A stretch of DNA of 9,432 nucleotides from Deltaproteobacteria bacterium (lineage in GTDB: Bacteria; Desulfobacterota; Desulfobacteria; Desulfobacterales; ETH-SRB1): assembly GCA_030262795.1 (NCBI GenBank), contig JAJSZO010000096.1, positions 1-9,432 of the forward strand, in the 5' to 3' direction. The position numbers and the translations under genes are program-made. Under the pieces are notes generated by a model. The model made no database searches. It was not told where the DNA came from and saw only the letters and a list, made by a program, of their open reading frames with translations. Below are positions 1 through 6,654 of the stretch, one piece after another. Every line of letters starts with the position of its first letter. Positions within the stretch are counted from its first letter, which is position 1.

Positions 1-29
1 AAGTTGAAGGAATAGCGAGCTATTTCAAT
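1..29. repeat. 29-bp quasi-palindromic repeat, copy 1
   Basis: This segment matches 6626-6654 in the same orientation at 27 of 29 positions. Its core reads AATAGC-GA-GCTATT and is flanked by TTGA and TCAA, so it is a near-palindrome able to form a small hairpin. The two copies differ at position 8 (A or T) and position 22 (A or G). The second change keeps pairing through a G-U wobble. It is probably a dispersed intergenic element of this genome; the element's left limit may lie outside the window. Confidence 0.6.
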
Positions 30-122
30 ATTTTTGGGATTTGAGATCGGACAAAGGCGGCCTGAAGCTGTGATGCATAGTTGGGGAAGTTATTTCGTCC
101 ACGTTCCTAATTATTGAATTTT

Positions 123-150
123 AAGATTTCTCCCTGCGGTCGAAATGACA
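123..150. repeat. REP-like interrupted palindrome
   Basis: ATTTC at 126-130 and GAAAT at 142-146 are inverted arms around an 11-base GC-richer loop (TCCCTGCGGTC). The general pattern, GATTTCTC followed by CGAAATGAC, is one I recall as a recurrent intergenic motif in several bacterial genomes. Only one copy is present in this window, so repeat status rests on recollection. Confidence 0.35.
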
Positions 151-247
151 AAAAGTGGGGTTTTCGTTCAGGCACTATATAAAAAGCAAGAGACTTCAAT
201 TTAAAAAACCCTGAACCCTAAACTGGTATGGTGCAAATTTTCAAAGG

Positions 248-253
248 AAAGGA
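248..253 (+). promoter_or_regulatory. Ribosome binding site of hemL
   Basis: AAAGGA, part of a longer purine run from 245, sits 9 bases before the ATG at 263 and supports that start codon. Confidence 0.7.
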
Positions 254-262
254 TGCTTAATA

Positions 263-1546
263 ATGAATCGTGAAAACTCTAACAAGCTTTTTAGCATAGC
301 TGTTAATGTAATTCCAGGTGGTGTTAACAGTCCGGTACGTGCCTGCAAATCCGTAGAAGCTGAACCTGTATTTATTGATCATGCTGAAGGATGTATGATT
401 TATGATGCAGATGGTAATGGTTTTATCGACTACATTGGCTCGTGGGGTCCGATGATACTTGGGCACAGGCATTCAGCGGTCATTAAGGCTATTGCGGCTG
501 TTTTGAATCGTGGTACAAGTTTTGGAGCGCCAACTGATCTTGAAATCAGGATTGCTGAAATGGTTATAGAGGCCGTACCTTCCATAGAAATGGTTCGTAT
601 GGTCAATTCCGGCACAGAAGCTGCAATGAGCGCCATAAGGCTTGCCAGGGGGGTGACCGGTCGTGATACTATAATTAAATTTGATGGATGTTATCACGGT
701 CATGCAGACACTCTTCTTGTTGCGGCAGGATCAGGCGTTGCCACATTAGGTATTCCGGGAAGTCCTGGAGTGCCTGAATCCTTTGTAGCTCATACTCTTT
801 CGTTGCCCTATAATGATATAGATAGTATCAAAAAGGTTATGGATGAGCAGGGAGATAAAATTGCATGTATAATAGTTGAGCCGGTTGCAGGAAATATGGG
901 GCTGGTAAGACCTGTTGAGGGTTTTCTAAAGACTTTAAGGGAAGTTACTGAAAAGAGCGGCAGCTTACTGATATTTGATGAAGTTATGACGGGATTCAGA
1001 GTTGCATATGGCGGCGCTCAGTCTTTGTATGGAATATTGCCTGATATCACATGTCTGGGTAAAATTATAGGAGGGGGATTACCGGTTGGCGCTTATGGAG
1101 GCAAACGTGAAATCATGGAACATATTGCGCCACAGGGGCCTGTATATCAGGCTGGTACTTTGTCAGGCAATCCGGTTGCTATGGCAGCAGGTATTGCAAC
1201 ACTTATGCAATTAAAAAAGCCTGGATTCTATGAAGAACTTGATAAAAAGGCCGATTTTCTTGTAACCGGCCTTAAGAAAGTTGCGGAAAAGGCAGGAGTA
1301 AAGGTCAGCATTGACAGGGCAGGCTCAATGGTCGGTCTTTTTTTTACGGATAAAGATGTTAAAAATTTTGAAGATGCAAAGACCTGTGATCTTGATATGT
1401 TTTCAGCCTATTACAAGGGCATGCTGGAAAAAGGAATTTACCTTGCTCCTTCTCAGTTTGAAGCGCTTTTTGTTTCAGCAGCACATGAAGTCGAACATAT
1501 TGATAAAACGATAGAAGCGGCAGAAGAAGTGCTAAAAAACTTCTAA
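263..1546 (+). CDS. hemL: Glutamate-1-semialdehyde 2,1-aminomutase
   Basis: This PLP-dependent, fold-type I aminotransferase-family enzyme moves the amino group of glutamate-1-semialdehyde to give 5-aminolevulinate. That is the last step of the C5 route into haem, sirohaem and cobamides, and it acts in the cytosol. The 427-residue length is normal for the family. Visible motifs are the N-terminal IPGGVNSPVRA (17-27), SGTEA in the cofactor phosphate region (116-120), YHGHAD (144-149), FDEV with the pyridine-nitrogen Asp239 (238-241), and LGKIIGGGLPVGAYGG, where Lys267 is the Schiff-base lysine. QAGTLSGNP (297-304) is also typical. The ATG has a good ribosome site. tkt follows after 33 bp on the same strand. 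HemL feeds tetrapyrrole synthesis, and a c-type cytochrome gene lies further along the same strand. Confidence 0.97.
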   Translation: MNRENSNKLFSIAVNVIPGGVNSPVRACKSVEAEPVFIDHAEGCMIYDADGNGFIDYIGSWGPMILGHRHSAVIKAIAAVLNRGTSFGAPTDLEIRIAEMVIEAVPSIEMVRMVNSGTEAAMSAIRLARGVTGRDTIIKFDGCYHGHADTLLVAAGSGVATLGIPGSPGVPESFVAHTLSLPYNDIDSIKKVMDEQGDKIACIIVEPVAGNMGLVRPVEGFLKTLREVTEKSGSLLIFDEVMTGFRVAYGGAQSLYGILPDITCLGKIIGGGLPVGAYGGKREIMEHIAPQGPVYQAGTLSGNPVAMAAGIATLMQLKKPGFYEELDKKADFLVTGLKKVAEKAGVKVSIDRAGSMVGLFFTDKDVKNFEDAKTCDLDMFSAYYKGMLEKGIYLAPSQFEALFVSAAHEVEHIDKTIEAAEEVLKNF

Positions 1547-1565
1547 AACACAAACAAATTCCCTT

Positions 1566-1570
1566 AGGAG
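1566..1570 (+). promoter_or_regulatory. Ribosome binding site of tkt
   Basis: AGGAG lies 9 bases before the ATG at 1580, which fixes the transketolase start in the short hemL-tkt gap. Confidence 0.75.
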
Positions 1571-1579
1571 ATAATATTT

Positions 1580-3619
1580 ATGAATAATGATTTGCCGGAA
1601 ACTCAGCCTAAAATTGATGAGCTTTGTATTAATACGATCCGCACGCTTTCAATGGATGCTATTCAAAAAGCCAATTCCGGCCATCCTGGTGCACCAATGG
1701 GCCTTGCACCTGCGGCCTACATTCTGTGGGAACGCTTTCTGAAACACAATTCCAAAAATCCTGAATGGATAGATAGAGACCGTTTTGTACTTTCAGGCGG
1801 ACATGCGTCTATGCTTCTTTACAGCCTGCTTTACCTTTCCGGCTACGATTTAAGCCTGGATGACTTAAAAAACTTTCGCCAATGGAAAAGTAAAACTCCC
1901 GGGCACCCGGAATTCGGTCATACACCCGGTGTTGAAACTACAACTGGTCCATTAGGACAGGGGATTGCCAATGCTGTAGGAATGGCCATGGCTGAAAGGC
2001 ATCTTGCAGCGATTTTTAACCGTCCTGATTCTGAAATCATAGATCATTATACCTACATAATGTGCGGTGATGGAGACCTTATGGAAGGCATCACTGCTGA
2101 AGCTGCATCTTTTGCCGGACACATGGGTCTTGCAAAGTTGATTTGTATCTATGATGACAACAAAATATCCATTGAAGGAAATACAGATTTAACATTTACT
2201 GAAGATGTTGCCCTTAGATTCAAGGCATATAACTGGCATGTAATTAGAGTAAAAGACGGAAACAATTTAAGTGATATCCATAAAAGCATTAAAGAAGCCA
2301 GGGCGGAAACAACCAAACCATCTCTTATTGTTTTACGCACCAATATTGCCTTTGGCAGCCCGAATAAACAAGACTCTGCTGAAGCTCATGGAGCTCCTCT
2401 CGGAGAAGAAGAAATCCGCTTAACAAAAAAAAATCTCGGCTGGAATGAAAATGTTTCTTTCCATATTCCGGAACAAGTTGTTGAAGTATTTGGGAAATGC
2501 ATTGACAAGGGAAAAAAAGCCGAATCAGTCTGGAAAGAAAAGTTCGAAGAATATTGCAGTAAATATCCTGTTCTGTCAAAAAAAATAAATGATTCATTAA
2601 ACAACTCTTTAAATAAAGGCTGGGACGCGAACTTGCCTGATTTTTCAAAAAATAGAGGGCCCGTAGCTACAAGAGCTGCTTCAGGGAAAATACTGAATGC
2701 CATTGCCGAAAACATACCTTATCTTATAGGAGGTTCCGCAGATCTGGCCCCTTCAAATAAGACTATTATCGAATCTTCTCATGATTTTCAAAAAAACATG
2801 TTTGATGGGAGGAATGTACGTTTCGGGGTAAGGGAGCATGCTATGGGAGGAATAATGTCAGGAATGGCTCTTCATAAAGGGCTCCGGCCTTATGGCGCGA
2901 CTTTTCTTGTTTTTGCCGACTATATGCGGCCGGCAATACGTCTCGCCGGACTGATGAAATTGCCTGTAATATACATATTTACCCATGACAGCATTGCTGT
3001 TGGCGAAGACGGTCCGACTCATCAGCCGGTAGAACACATTGCCGGCTTAAGAGCTATTCCCGGGCTTACAGTGATTCGACCTGCTGACGCTACAGAAACG
3101 ATAGAAGCATGGCGTTTGGCTGTCCAAACTACAGATGGACCGGTTGCCTTAATTCTCAGCCGTCAAAAACTTCCGGTTATTGCCAGGTCAATCGACAACT
3201 CTGCTGACAAGCTGATTAACGGCGCTTATATTCTCTCGGATTCCGACGGTAAACCGGATATTATACTAATAGCTACAGGCTCGGAAGTACACATTGCACT
3301 TGAAGCAAGAAAAATTCTTGAGGAAAAGGATGTCTCTGTCAGAGTAGTAAGTATGCCGAGCTGGGAACTCTTTGAAAAAACATCACAAGAATATAAAGAT
3401 AAAGTACTCCTGCCGGATGTAACTATACGGATTGCTGTTGAGGCAGGTATTTCCATGGGCTGGGAACGTTATACCGGAAGCAATGGCGCAATAATCGGTA
3501 TAAACAGATTTGGTGCTTCCGCACCTGGAAATATAGTTATGAAAAAATTCGGATTTACGTCTGAAAACATTGTACAAAAAGCAACAAAACTTCTATCCAG
3601 GGAAAATCATGGATTTTAA
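1580..3619 (+). CDS. tkt: Transketolase
   Basis: This thiamine-diphosphate enzyme transfers two-carbon ketol units between sugar phosphates in the non-oxidative pentose phosphate pathway, in the cytosol. The 679 residues hold all three domains. The N-terminal PP domain has NSGHPGAP (32-39), SGGHAS (72-77), the TTGPLGQG loop (121-128) and the cofactor/metal motif GDGDLMEG (163-170), completed by DDNKISI (192-198). The Pyr domain has FGVREHAMGG (415-424) with the catalytic Glu419, then YGATFLVFADYMRPAIR (438-454) and THDSIAVGEDGPTHQP (468-483). The C-terminal domain includes the ATGSEV segment. It is slightly longer than the roughly 660 residues usual for bacterial enzymes. The 3' end overlaps the next gene by 11 bp, suggesting translational coupling. 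Confidence 0.97.
   Translation: MNNDLPETQPKIDELCINTIRTLSMDAIQKANSGHPGAPMGLAPAAYILWERFLKHNSKNPEWIDRDRFVLSGGHASMLLYSLLYLSGYDLSLDDLKNFRQWKSKTPGHPEFGHTPGVETTTGPLGQGIANAVGMAMAERHLAAIFNRPDSEIIDHYTYIMCGDGDLMEGITAEAASFAGHMGLAKLICIYDDNKISIEGNTDLTFTEDVALRFKAYNWHVIRVKDGNNLSDIHKSIKEARAETTKPSLIVLRTNIAFGSPNKQDSAEAHGAPLGEEEIRLTKKNLGWNENVSFHIPEQVVEVFGKCIDKGKKAESVWKEKFEEYCSKYPVLSKKINDSLNNSLNKGWDANLPDFSKNRGPVATRAASGKILNAIAENIPYLIGGSADLAPSNKTIIESSHDFQKNMFDGRNVRFGVREHAMGGIMSGMALHKGLRPYGATFLVFADYMRPAIRLAGLMKLPVIYIFTHDSIAVGEDGPTHQPVEHIAGLRAIPGLTVIRPADATETIEAWRLAVQTTDGPVALILSRQKLPVIARSIDNSADKLINGAYILSDSDGKPDIILIATGSEVHIALEARKILEEKDVSVRVVSMPSWELFEKTSQEYKDKVLLPDVTIRIAVEAGISMGWERYTGSNGAIIGINRFGASAPGNIVMKKFGFTSENIVQKATKLLSRENHGF
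3599..3603 (+). promoter_or_regulatory. Ribosome binding site inside the tkt 3' end
   Basis: AGGGA lies 5 bases before the ATG at 3609 and within the last codons of tkt. It decides the start of the Gdt1-like gene in favour of 3609 over an in-frame ATG at 3570, which has no such site. Confidence 0.6.
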
Positions 3620-3890
3620 GCTTTTCATTACTACATTTGGTTTAGTATTTCTTGCAGAACTCGGAGATAAAACCCAACTGGCTACATTATGTCTTTCAGC
3701 GAATAACAATTCAAAGATTTCTGTATTCATAGGCTCAGCTTTTGCCTTAATTGTGAGTTCCCTTCTTGCGGTATTATTCGGGGCAGGGTTAAGTCGCTTA
3801 TTACCTCCAAATTATATACAAATCGGAGCAGGGATATTTTTTATAATCATCGGCACATGGATGTTGATTTCCATAACAAAAATTGCCTAA
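3609..3890 (+). CDS. Single-domain Gdt1/UPF0016 (TMEM165-like) membrane protein
   Basis: The 93-residue protein carries the family signature ELGDKT (Glu17-Thr22), the acidic motif thought to bind the transported cation in Gdt1/TMEM165 proteins. Members are linked to Mn2+ or Ca2+ movement out of the cytosol. Three hydrophobic segments are visible, at roughly residues 4-17, 31-57 and 67-90. This is half of the usual two-repeat protein, so it presumably works as a homodimer or with another single-domain partner not present here. The start at 3609 is chosen for its ribosome site; the 11-bp overlap with tkt suggests coupled translation. An in-frame start at 3570 would add 13 polar residues. Family assignment is firm; substrate is unproven. 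Confidence 0.85.
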   Translation: MDFKLFITTFGLVFLAELGDKTQLATLCLSANNNSKISVFIGSAFALIVSSLLAVLFGAGLSRLLPPNYIQIGAGIFFIIIGTWMLISITKIA

Positions 3891-3927
3891 TCTTTCAATT
3901 TCCAAATTTCTGGTACAAAAGTAAGAT

Positions 3928-4419
3928 ATGAACAAAAAAATACAGAATATCTATATCCGAATATGGTGGTTTGCATTATGTTTACTAATTGTTTTTGTTT
4001 TTTCATTTCCTTCACCTGCAGAGGAGAAAAAAGAAAACAGGTATATGGGCTCTGATTCTTGTAAACCCTGCCACGAAACCCAGTATATTTCTTTCAAAAG
4101 TCATGCAAGGAAAAGCCGCTCTTTTGAAAGTATACAAAAGATGAAAAAAGGTCTTACTGAAGATGAAATCCATGGATGCTACACCTGCCATACCCTTGGA
4201 TACGGGAAACCCGGCGGTTTTATAAGTCTTGAAAAGACACCTGAACTTAAAAATGCAGGATGCGAAGTCTGTCACGGACCCGGCAAAATTCATATCGAAA
4301 CAGAGGATCCGGCTTATATCATTCGTAACGTGACAATAAACATTTGTCAGGAATGTCACATTGAAGAGCGGGTAAAAGCTTTTAGATACAAGCCGATTAT
4401 TTATGCCGGTTCCCACTGA
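3928..4419 (+). CDS. Exported tetrahaem c-type cytochrome
   Basis: The 163-residue protein opens with a signal sequence: charged start, hydrophobic core at about 13-27, and a likely signal peptidase I site after SPA at Ala31. Four CXXCH haem sites follow: CKPCH (45-49), CYTCH (84-88), CEVCH (112-116) and CQECH (140-144). Exactly four further histidines are present (59, 82, 122 and 163), enough for bis-histidine ligation of all four haems. It resembles the cytochrome c554-type multihaem family, but I cannot name the exact subfamily. The expected role is periplasmic electron transfer, with donor and acceptor unknown. The gene lies 37 bp after the Gdt1-like gene with a weak ribosome site. The C-terminal PIIYAGSH looks like a natural end. 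Confidence 0.9.
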   Translation: MNKKIQNIYIRIWWFALCLLIVFVFSFPSPAEEKKENRYMGSDSCKPCHETQYISFKSHARKSRSFESIQKMKKGLTEDEIHGCYTCHTLGYGKPGGFISLEKTPELKNAGCEVCHGPGKIHIETEDPAYIIRNVTINICQECHIEERVKAFRYKPIIYAGSH

Positions 4420-4485
4420 TTCGGAGATGAATTTTTGTAAAAATCTTTTCTTTGCTATAACCTGTAAAAAATGTTCGATTTATAA

Positions 4486-4687
4486 GTGTAACCAAAATAG
4501 AACATTGTTCTGATATAGTGGCATGGTCAGGATAAAATTTTCTTAAGATCAAGTACAAGAGTTGGGAGCATAAAGCAAAAGTATCATTAACAATATATTG
4601 ATTTTATTAACAAATATGACTTATTAATTATGAGTTCTAACCAAGGTTATTTCGATTCTATACCATATTGTTCTATTTTGGTTACAC
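4486..4687. mobile_element. Possible MITE-like element with 19-bp terminal inverted repeats
   Basis: GTGTAACCAAAATAGAACA at 4486-4504 is the exact reverse complement of 4669-4687. The enclosed 164 bases are AT-rich with no open frame of note. A 7-base direct repeat ATTTATA lies just outside each end (4478-4484 and 4691-4697), but 1 and 3 bases away from the arms, so it is a poor target-site duplication. A non-autonomous miniature element is one reading. A long-looped regulatory structure or two facing protein sites are alternatives. The inverted repeat itself is certain; its nature is not. Confidence 0.4.
4598..4627 (+). promoter_or_regulatory. Possible promoter of the ATPase gene
   Basis: TTGATT (4598-4603) and TATTAA (4622-4627) are separated by 18 bases, each matching four of six sigma70 consensus positions. 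It lies inside the inverted-repeat-bounded segment. In an AT-rich region such matches are common, so support is weak. Confidence 0.25.
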
Positions 4688-4727
4688 GCAATTTATATTT
4701 AAAATTGTTTGTATGATCATGGCAAAG

Positions 4728-4733
4728 AAGGAG
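4728..4733 (+). promoter_or_regulatory. Ribosome binding site of the AAA-ATPase gene
   Basis: AAGGAG lies 6 bases before the ATG at 4740. It decides the start against in-frame ATGs at 4668, 4713 and 4719, the first of which sits on the inverted-repeat arm. Confidence 0.75.
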
Positions 4734-4739
4734 CGGGCA

Positions 4740-6521
4740 ATGAAATATCCATATGGTATATCTGATTTTAAAAAGATTAATACTAAAAAATATTTTTATA
4801 TTGACAGAACAGATAAAATACCTCTGCTTGAAAGGTCGGATTCTCAACTTTTTATTCGTCCCAGGCGCTTTGGCAAGAGCCTTGTTCTTTCAATGCTGGA
4901 AAACTATTATGATGTGGCAAAAAAGGATGAATTTGAAGCGATTTTTGGCGGGCTTAAAATCGGAAAGAATCCCACTGAATTGCGTAATTCATATTTTATT
5001 TTGAGGCTTGATTTTTCCTGTGTTGATCCCACAGGTAGTGCTGAAGATGTGAAAAGGGCTCTTTTTAATCATATTAATGTACGTATTGATGGGTTCTATA
5101 AATTTTATAATTATAAAGGGTTTGAGTTGCCCGTGATTGAAATTAATCGGGAAGATGCCCTTTATTCGATTGATTCTCTTATTGCCGCAATCCGCATGAC
5201 CCCATACTCTGTTTATTTGCTCATAGATGAGTATGATAATTTTGCAAATACAGTAATGATGGGGGTTCAGAGTGCCGGAAAAAGATATGAATCTCTTGTG
5301 CATGACGAAGGTCCATTAAGAACTTTTTTTAAAACTGTAAAAGCCTCGACTTCAAGCTCTATGTTTGATCGTGTGTTTATAACAGGGGTTTCGCCTGTTG
5401 TTATGAGCGATATTACAAGCGGGTTTAATATTGCAAAGAATATCTATTTTGAGCCTGAATTTAATGACCTGTGCGGATTTAAGCAAAATGAAATTGAGGA
5501 TGTGCTTAAAGAGATTGTCAATAAATGCGGTTTTAAAAAGAAGAAAATTCAGGAAGCCGTAAACTTGATGCAAACATATTACAATGGTTACACTTTTTCT
5601 CATGCAGCAGATGAACGTATTTATAATCCAACTCTTTGCTTATATTTTTTTGAACAGTTTGAAAAATCATGCAACTATCCGAGGAAAATGCTGGATTCAA
5701 ACCTTGCCGTGGATGAATCAAAGCTGGAGTATATTGCCCAGATCCCACAGGGAAGAGATCTTTTAATGGATTTGGTGCAGAAAGATCAAGAAGTTGTCAT
5801 ATCAGACATTGAAGATCGTTTTGGCATTAAAGATATGCTGACGGATAAATCCAAAGACAATACATTTCTGGTTTCTTTTCTCTATTATTTCGGAGTATTA
5901 ACTATTGCAGGCGACACAGAAGAACTCCAGATAATCTTAAAAGTACCCAATCTTGTTATGCAGAGTCTTTATGTGGAGCGGGTTCAAAAGATGCTTTTGC
6001 CGGAGCCCGATGACAGGGATGATGGTAAAGATGCCGCAAAACTGGTTTATCAAAAAGGGGATATGGCGCCTTTGTGCAGGTTTATGGAAGAAAGATATTT
6101 CAAGGTTTTTCATAACCGTGATTACAGATGGGCCAATGAATTGACCGTGAAGACCGCATTCCTGACCCTTCTTTACAATGATATTATCTATATCATGGAT
6201 TCTGAAAAAGAGATTGACCGCCGATATGCAGACCTGACTATGATCATCAGGCCGGATAAGAGATATGGCAAAGTATTTGATGTCTTAATTGAGTTCAAAT
6301 TTGTAAAGTTAAAAGATGCAGGAATAAGCGCTGAACAGGCAAAAAAGCTGTCTGAAGATGAGCTTTACAGCCTGTCTGAGATTGTAAGTCAAATACAAGA
6401 CGGCAAAAAGCAGGTGCAAGAATACGGAAAAAAACTTGAACAAAGGCATGGGAACCTGCGTCTGCAAAAATTTGTAGTGGTAGCATTAGGGTTTGAGAGG
6501 ATATGTTTTAAAAAAATATAA
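4740..6521 (+). CDS. AAA-ATPase-like protein with C-terminal PD-(D/E)XK nuclease-fold domain
   Basis: The 593-residue protein has the two-part layout of the AAA-ATPase_like (PF09820) plus PDDEXK_9 (PF08011) family. The N-terminus has GISDFKKI (6-13) and YIDRT (20-24), then a P-loop of the family type, RPRRFGKSL (40-48). The Walker B-like strand is VYLLIDEYDN (158-167) with Asp163 and Glu164, followed by ITGVSP (214-219), a probable sensor segment. The C-terminal part shows Asp498 (YADLT) and the E-x-K pair Glu518/Lys520 (LIEFKF), with a downstream helix KKQVQEYGKK (556-565), so the nuclease-fold triad looks intact. Such genes are often present in many copies in anaerobic genomes and their role is unsettled; defence, DNA processing and selfish spread have been considered. 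It looks complete and stands alone between two repeat-rich gaps. No partner toxin, antitoxin or methylase is adjacent. Confidence 0.88.
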   Translation: MKYPYGISDFKKINTKKYFYIDRTDKIPLLERSDSQLFIRPRRFGKSLVLSMLENYYDVAKKDEFEAIFGGLKIGKNPTELRNSYFILRLDFSCVDPTGSAEDVKRALFNHINVRIDGFYKFYNYKGFELPVIEINREDALYSIDSLIAAIRMTPYSVYLLIDEYDNFANTVMMGVQSAGKRYESLVHDEGPLRTFFKTVKASTSSSMFDRVFITGVSPVVMSDITSGFNIAKNIYFEPEFNDLCGFKQNEIEDVLKEIVNKCGFKKKKIQEAVNLMQTYYNGYTFSHAADERIYNPTLCLYFFEQFEKSCNYPRKMLDSNLAVDESKLEYIAQIPQGRDLLMDLVQKDQEVVISDIEDRFGIKDMLTDKSKDNTFLVSFLYYFGVLTIAGDTEELQIILKVPNLVMQSLYVERVQKMLLPEPDDRDDGKDAAKLVYQKGDMAPLCRFMEERYFKVFHNRDYRWANELTVKTAFLTLLYNDIIYIMDSEKEIDRRYADLTMIIRPDKRYGKVFDVLIEFKFVKLKDAGISAEQAKKLSEDELYSLSEIVSQIQDGKKQVQEYGKKLEQRHGNLRLQKFVVVALGFERICFKKI

Positions 6522-6649
6522 TTAAGGAACGGAGTTTAAATAACTTTCCCGTTATTGCGCTCAGATTTAGGTTGGATTTGTTCGATCTGAGGGCTCAAAA
6601 TCTCAAATCCAGCCTCAGATCACAAAAGTTGATGGAATAGCGAGCTGTT
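6522..6649. terminator. Structured gap between convergent genes, possible bidirectional terminator
   Basis: The gap separates the plus-strand ATPase gene from the minus-strand phosphofructokinase gene. It offers several hairpins: AACGG-AGTT (6528-6536) with AACT-TTC-CCGTT (6542-6553, a 3-base bulge); CTCAGAT (6560-6566) with ATCTGAG (6585-6591); AGGTTGGATTTG (6569-6580) with CAAATCCAGCCT (6604-6615, one G-U pair); and GATCTGAGG (6584-6592) with CCTCAGATC (6613-6621). None is followed by a clean U-tract, so a classical intrinsic terminator is not shown. Confidence 0.35.
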
Positions 6650-6654
6650 TCAAT
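6626..6654. repeat. 29-bp quasi-palindromic repeat, copy 2
   Basis: This is the second copy of the repeat at 1-29, with two mismatches. Its right end overlaps the minus-strand phosphofructokinase gene and contributes that gene's TGA stop (complement of 6650-6652) and part of the last codon. The AATAGC-GA-GCTGTT core still pairs through a G-U wobble. Confidence 0.6.

Larger units (their letters stand above)
30..262. other. Intergenic region upstream of hemL
   Basis: I find no credible gene here. The left part (37-47) holds GGATTTGAGAT, whose reverse complement recurs at 6600-6610. Positions 123-150 hold an ATTTC...GAAAT interrupted palindrome of the kind seen as dispersed intergenic repeats. 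An AT-rich stretch around 176-185 (CTATATAAAA) could serve as a -10 region for hemL, but I see no convincing -35 partner. A near-tandem CCCTGAA/CCCTAAA lies at 209-222 and is probably chance. Confidence 0.5.
4420..4739. other. 320-bp AT-rich intergenic region
   Basis: No gene is supported here. The region contains a pure A/T palindrome at 4431-4444, unlikely to be a terminator as it has no GC in the stem. It also contains a perfect 19-bp inverted repeat at 4486-4504 and 4669-4687, a possible promoter at 4598-4627, and the ribosome site of the next gene at 4728-4733. Confidence 0.6.

Noticed and set aside
209..222. Telomere-like tandem CCCTGAA/CCCTAAA
   Set aside because: Two short units with a mismatch; not enough to call a repeat.
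3570..3608. Longer start of the Gdt1-like protein at 3570
   Set aside because: It would overlap tkt by 50 bp, adds a polar N-terminus before the first membrane segment and lacks a ribosome site.
4012..4416. A 134-codon open frame on the minus strand opposite the cytochrome gene
   Set aside because: It lies entirely within a gene with four haem motifs and a signal peptide, and its product shows no recognisable feature; it is a shadow frame.
4431..4444. Palindrome ATTTTT-GT-AAAAAT after the cytochrome gene as a terminator
   Set aside because: The stem has no GC pair and no following U-tract, so it would be unstable; likely an AT-richness effect.
4668..4739. Upstream in-frame start of the ATPase gene at 4668
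   Set aside because: The ATG lies on the inverted-repeat arm and has no ribosome site. AAGGAG 6 bases before 4740 and the family's usual N-terminus favour 4740.
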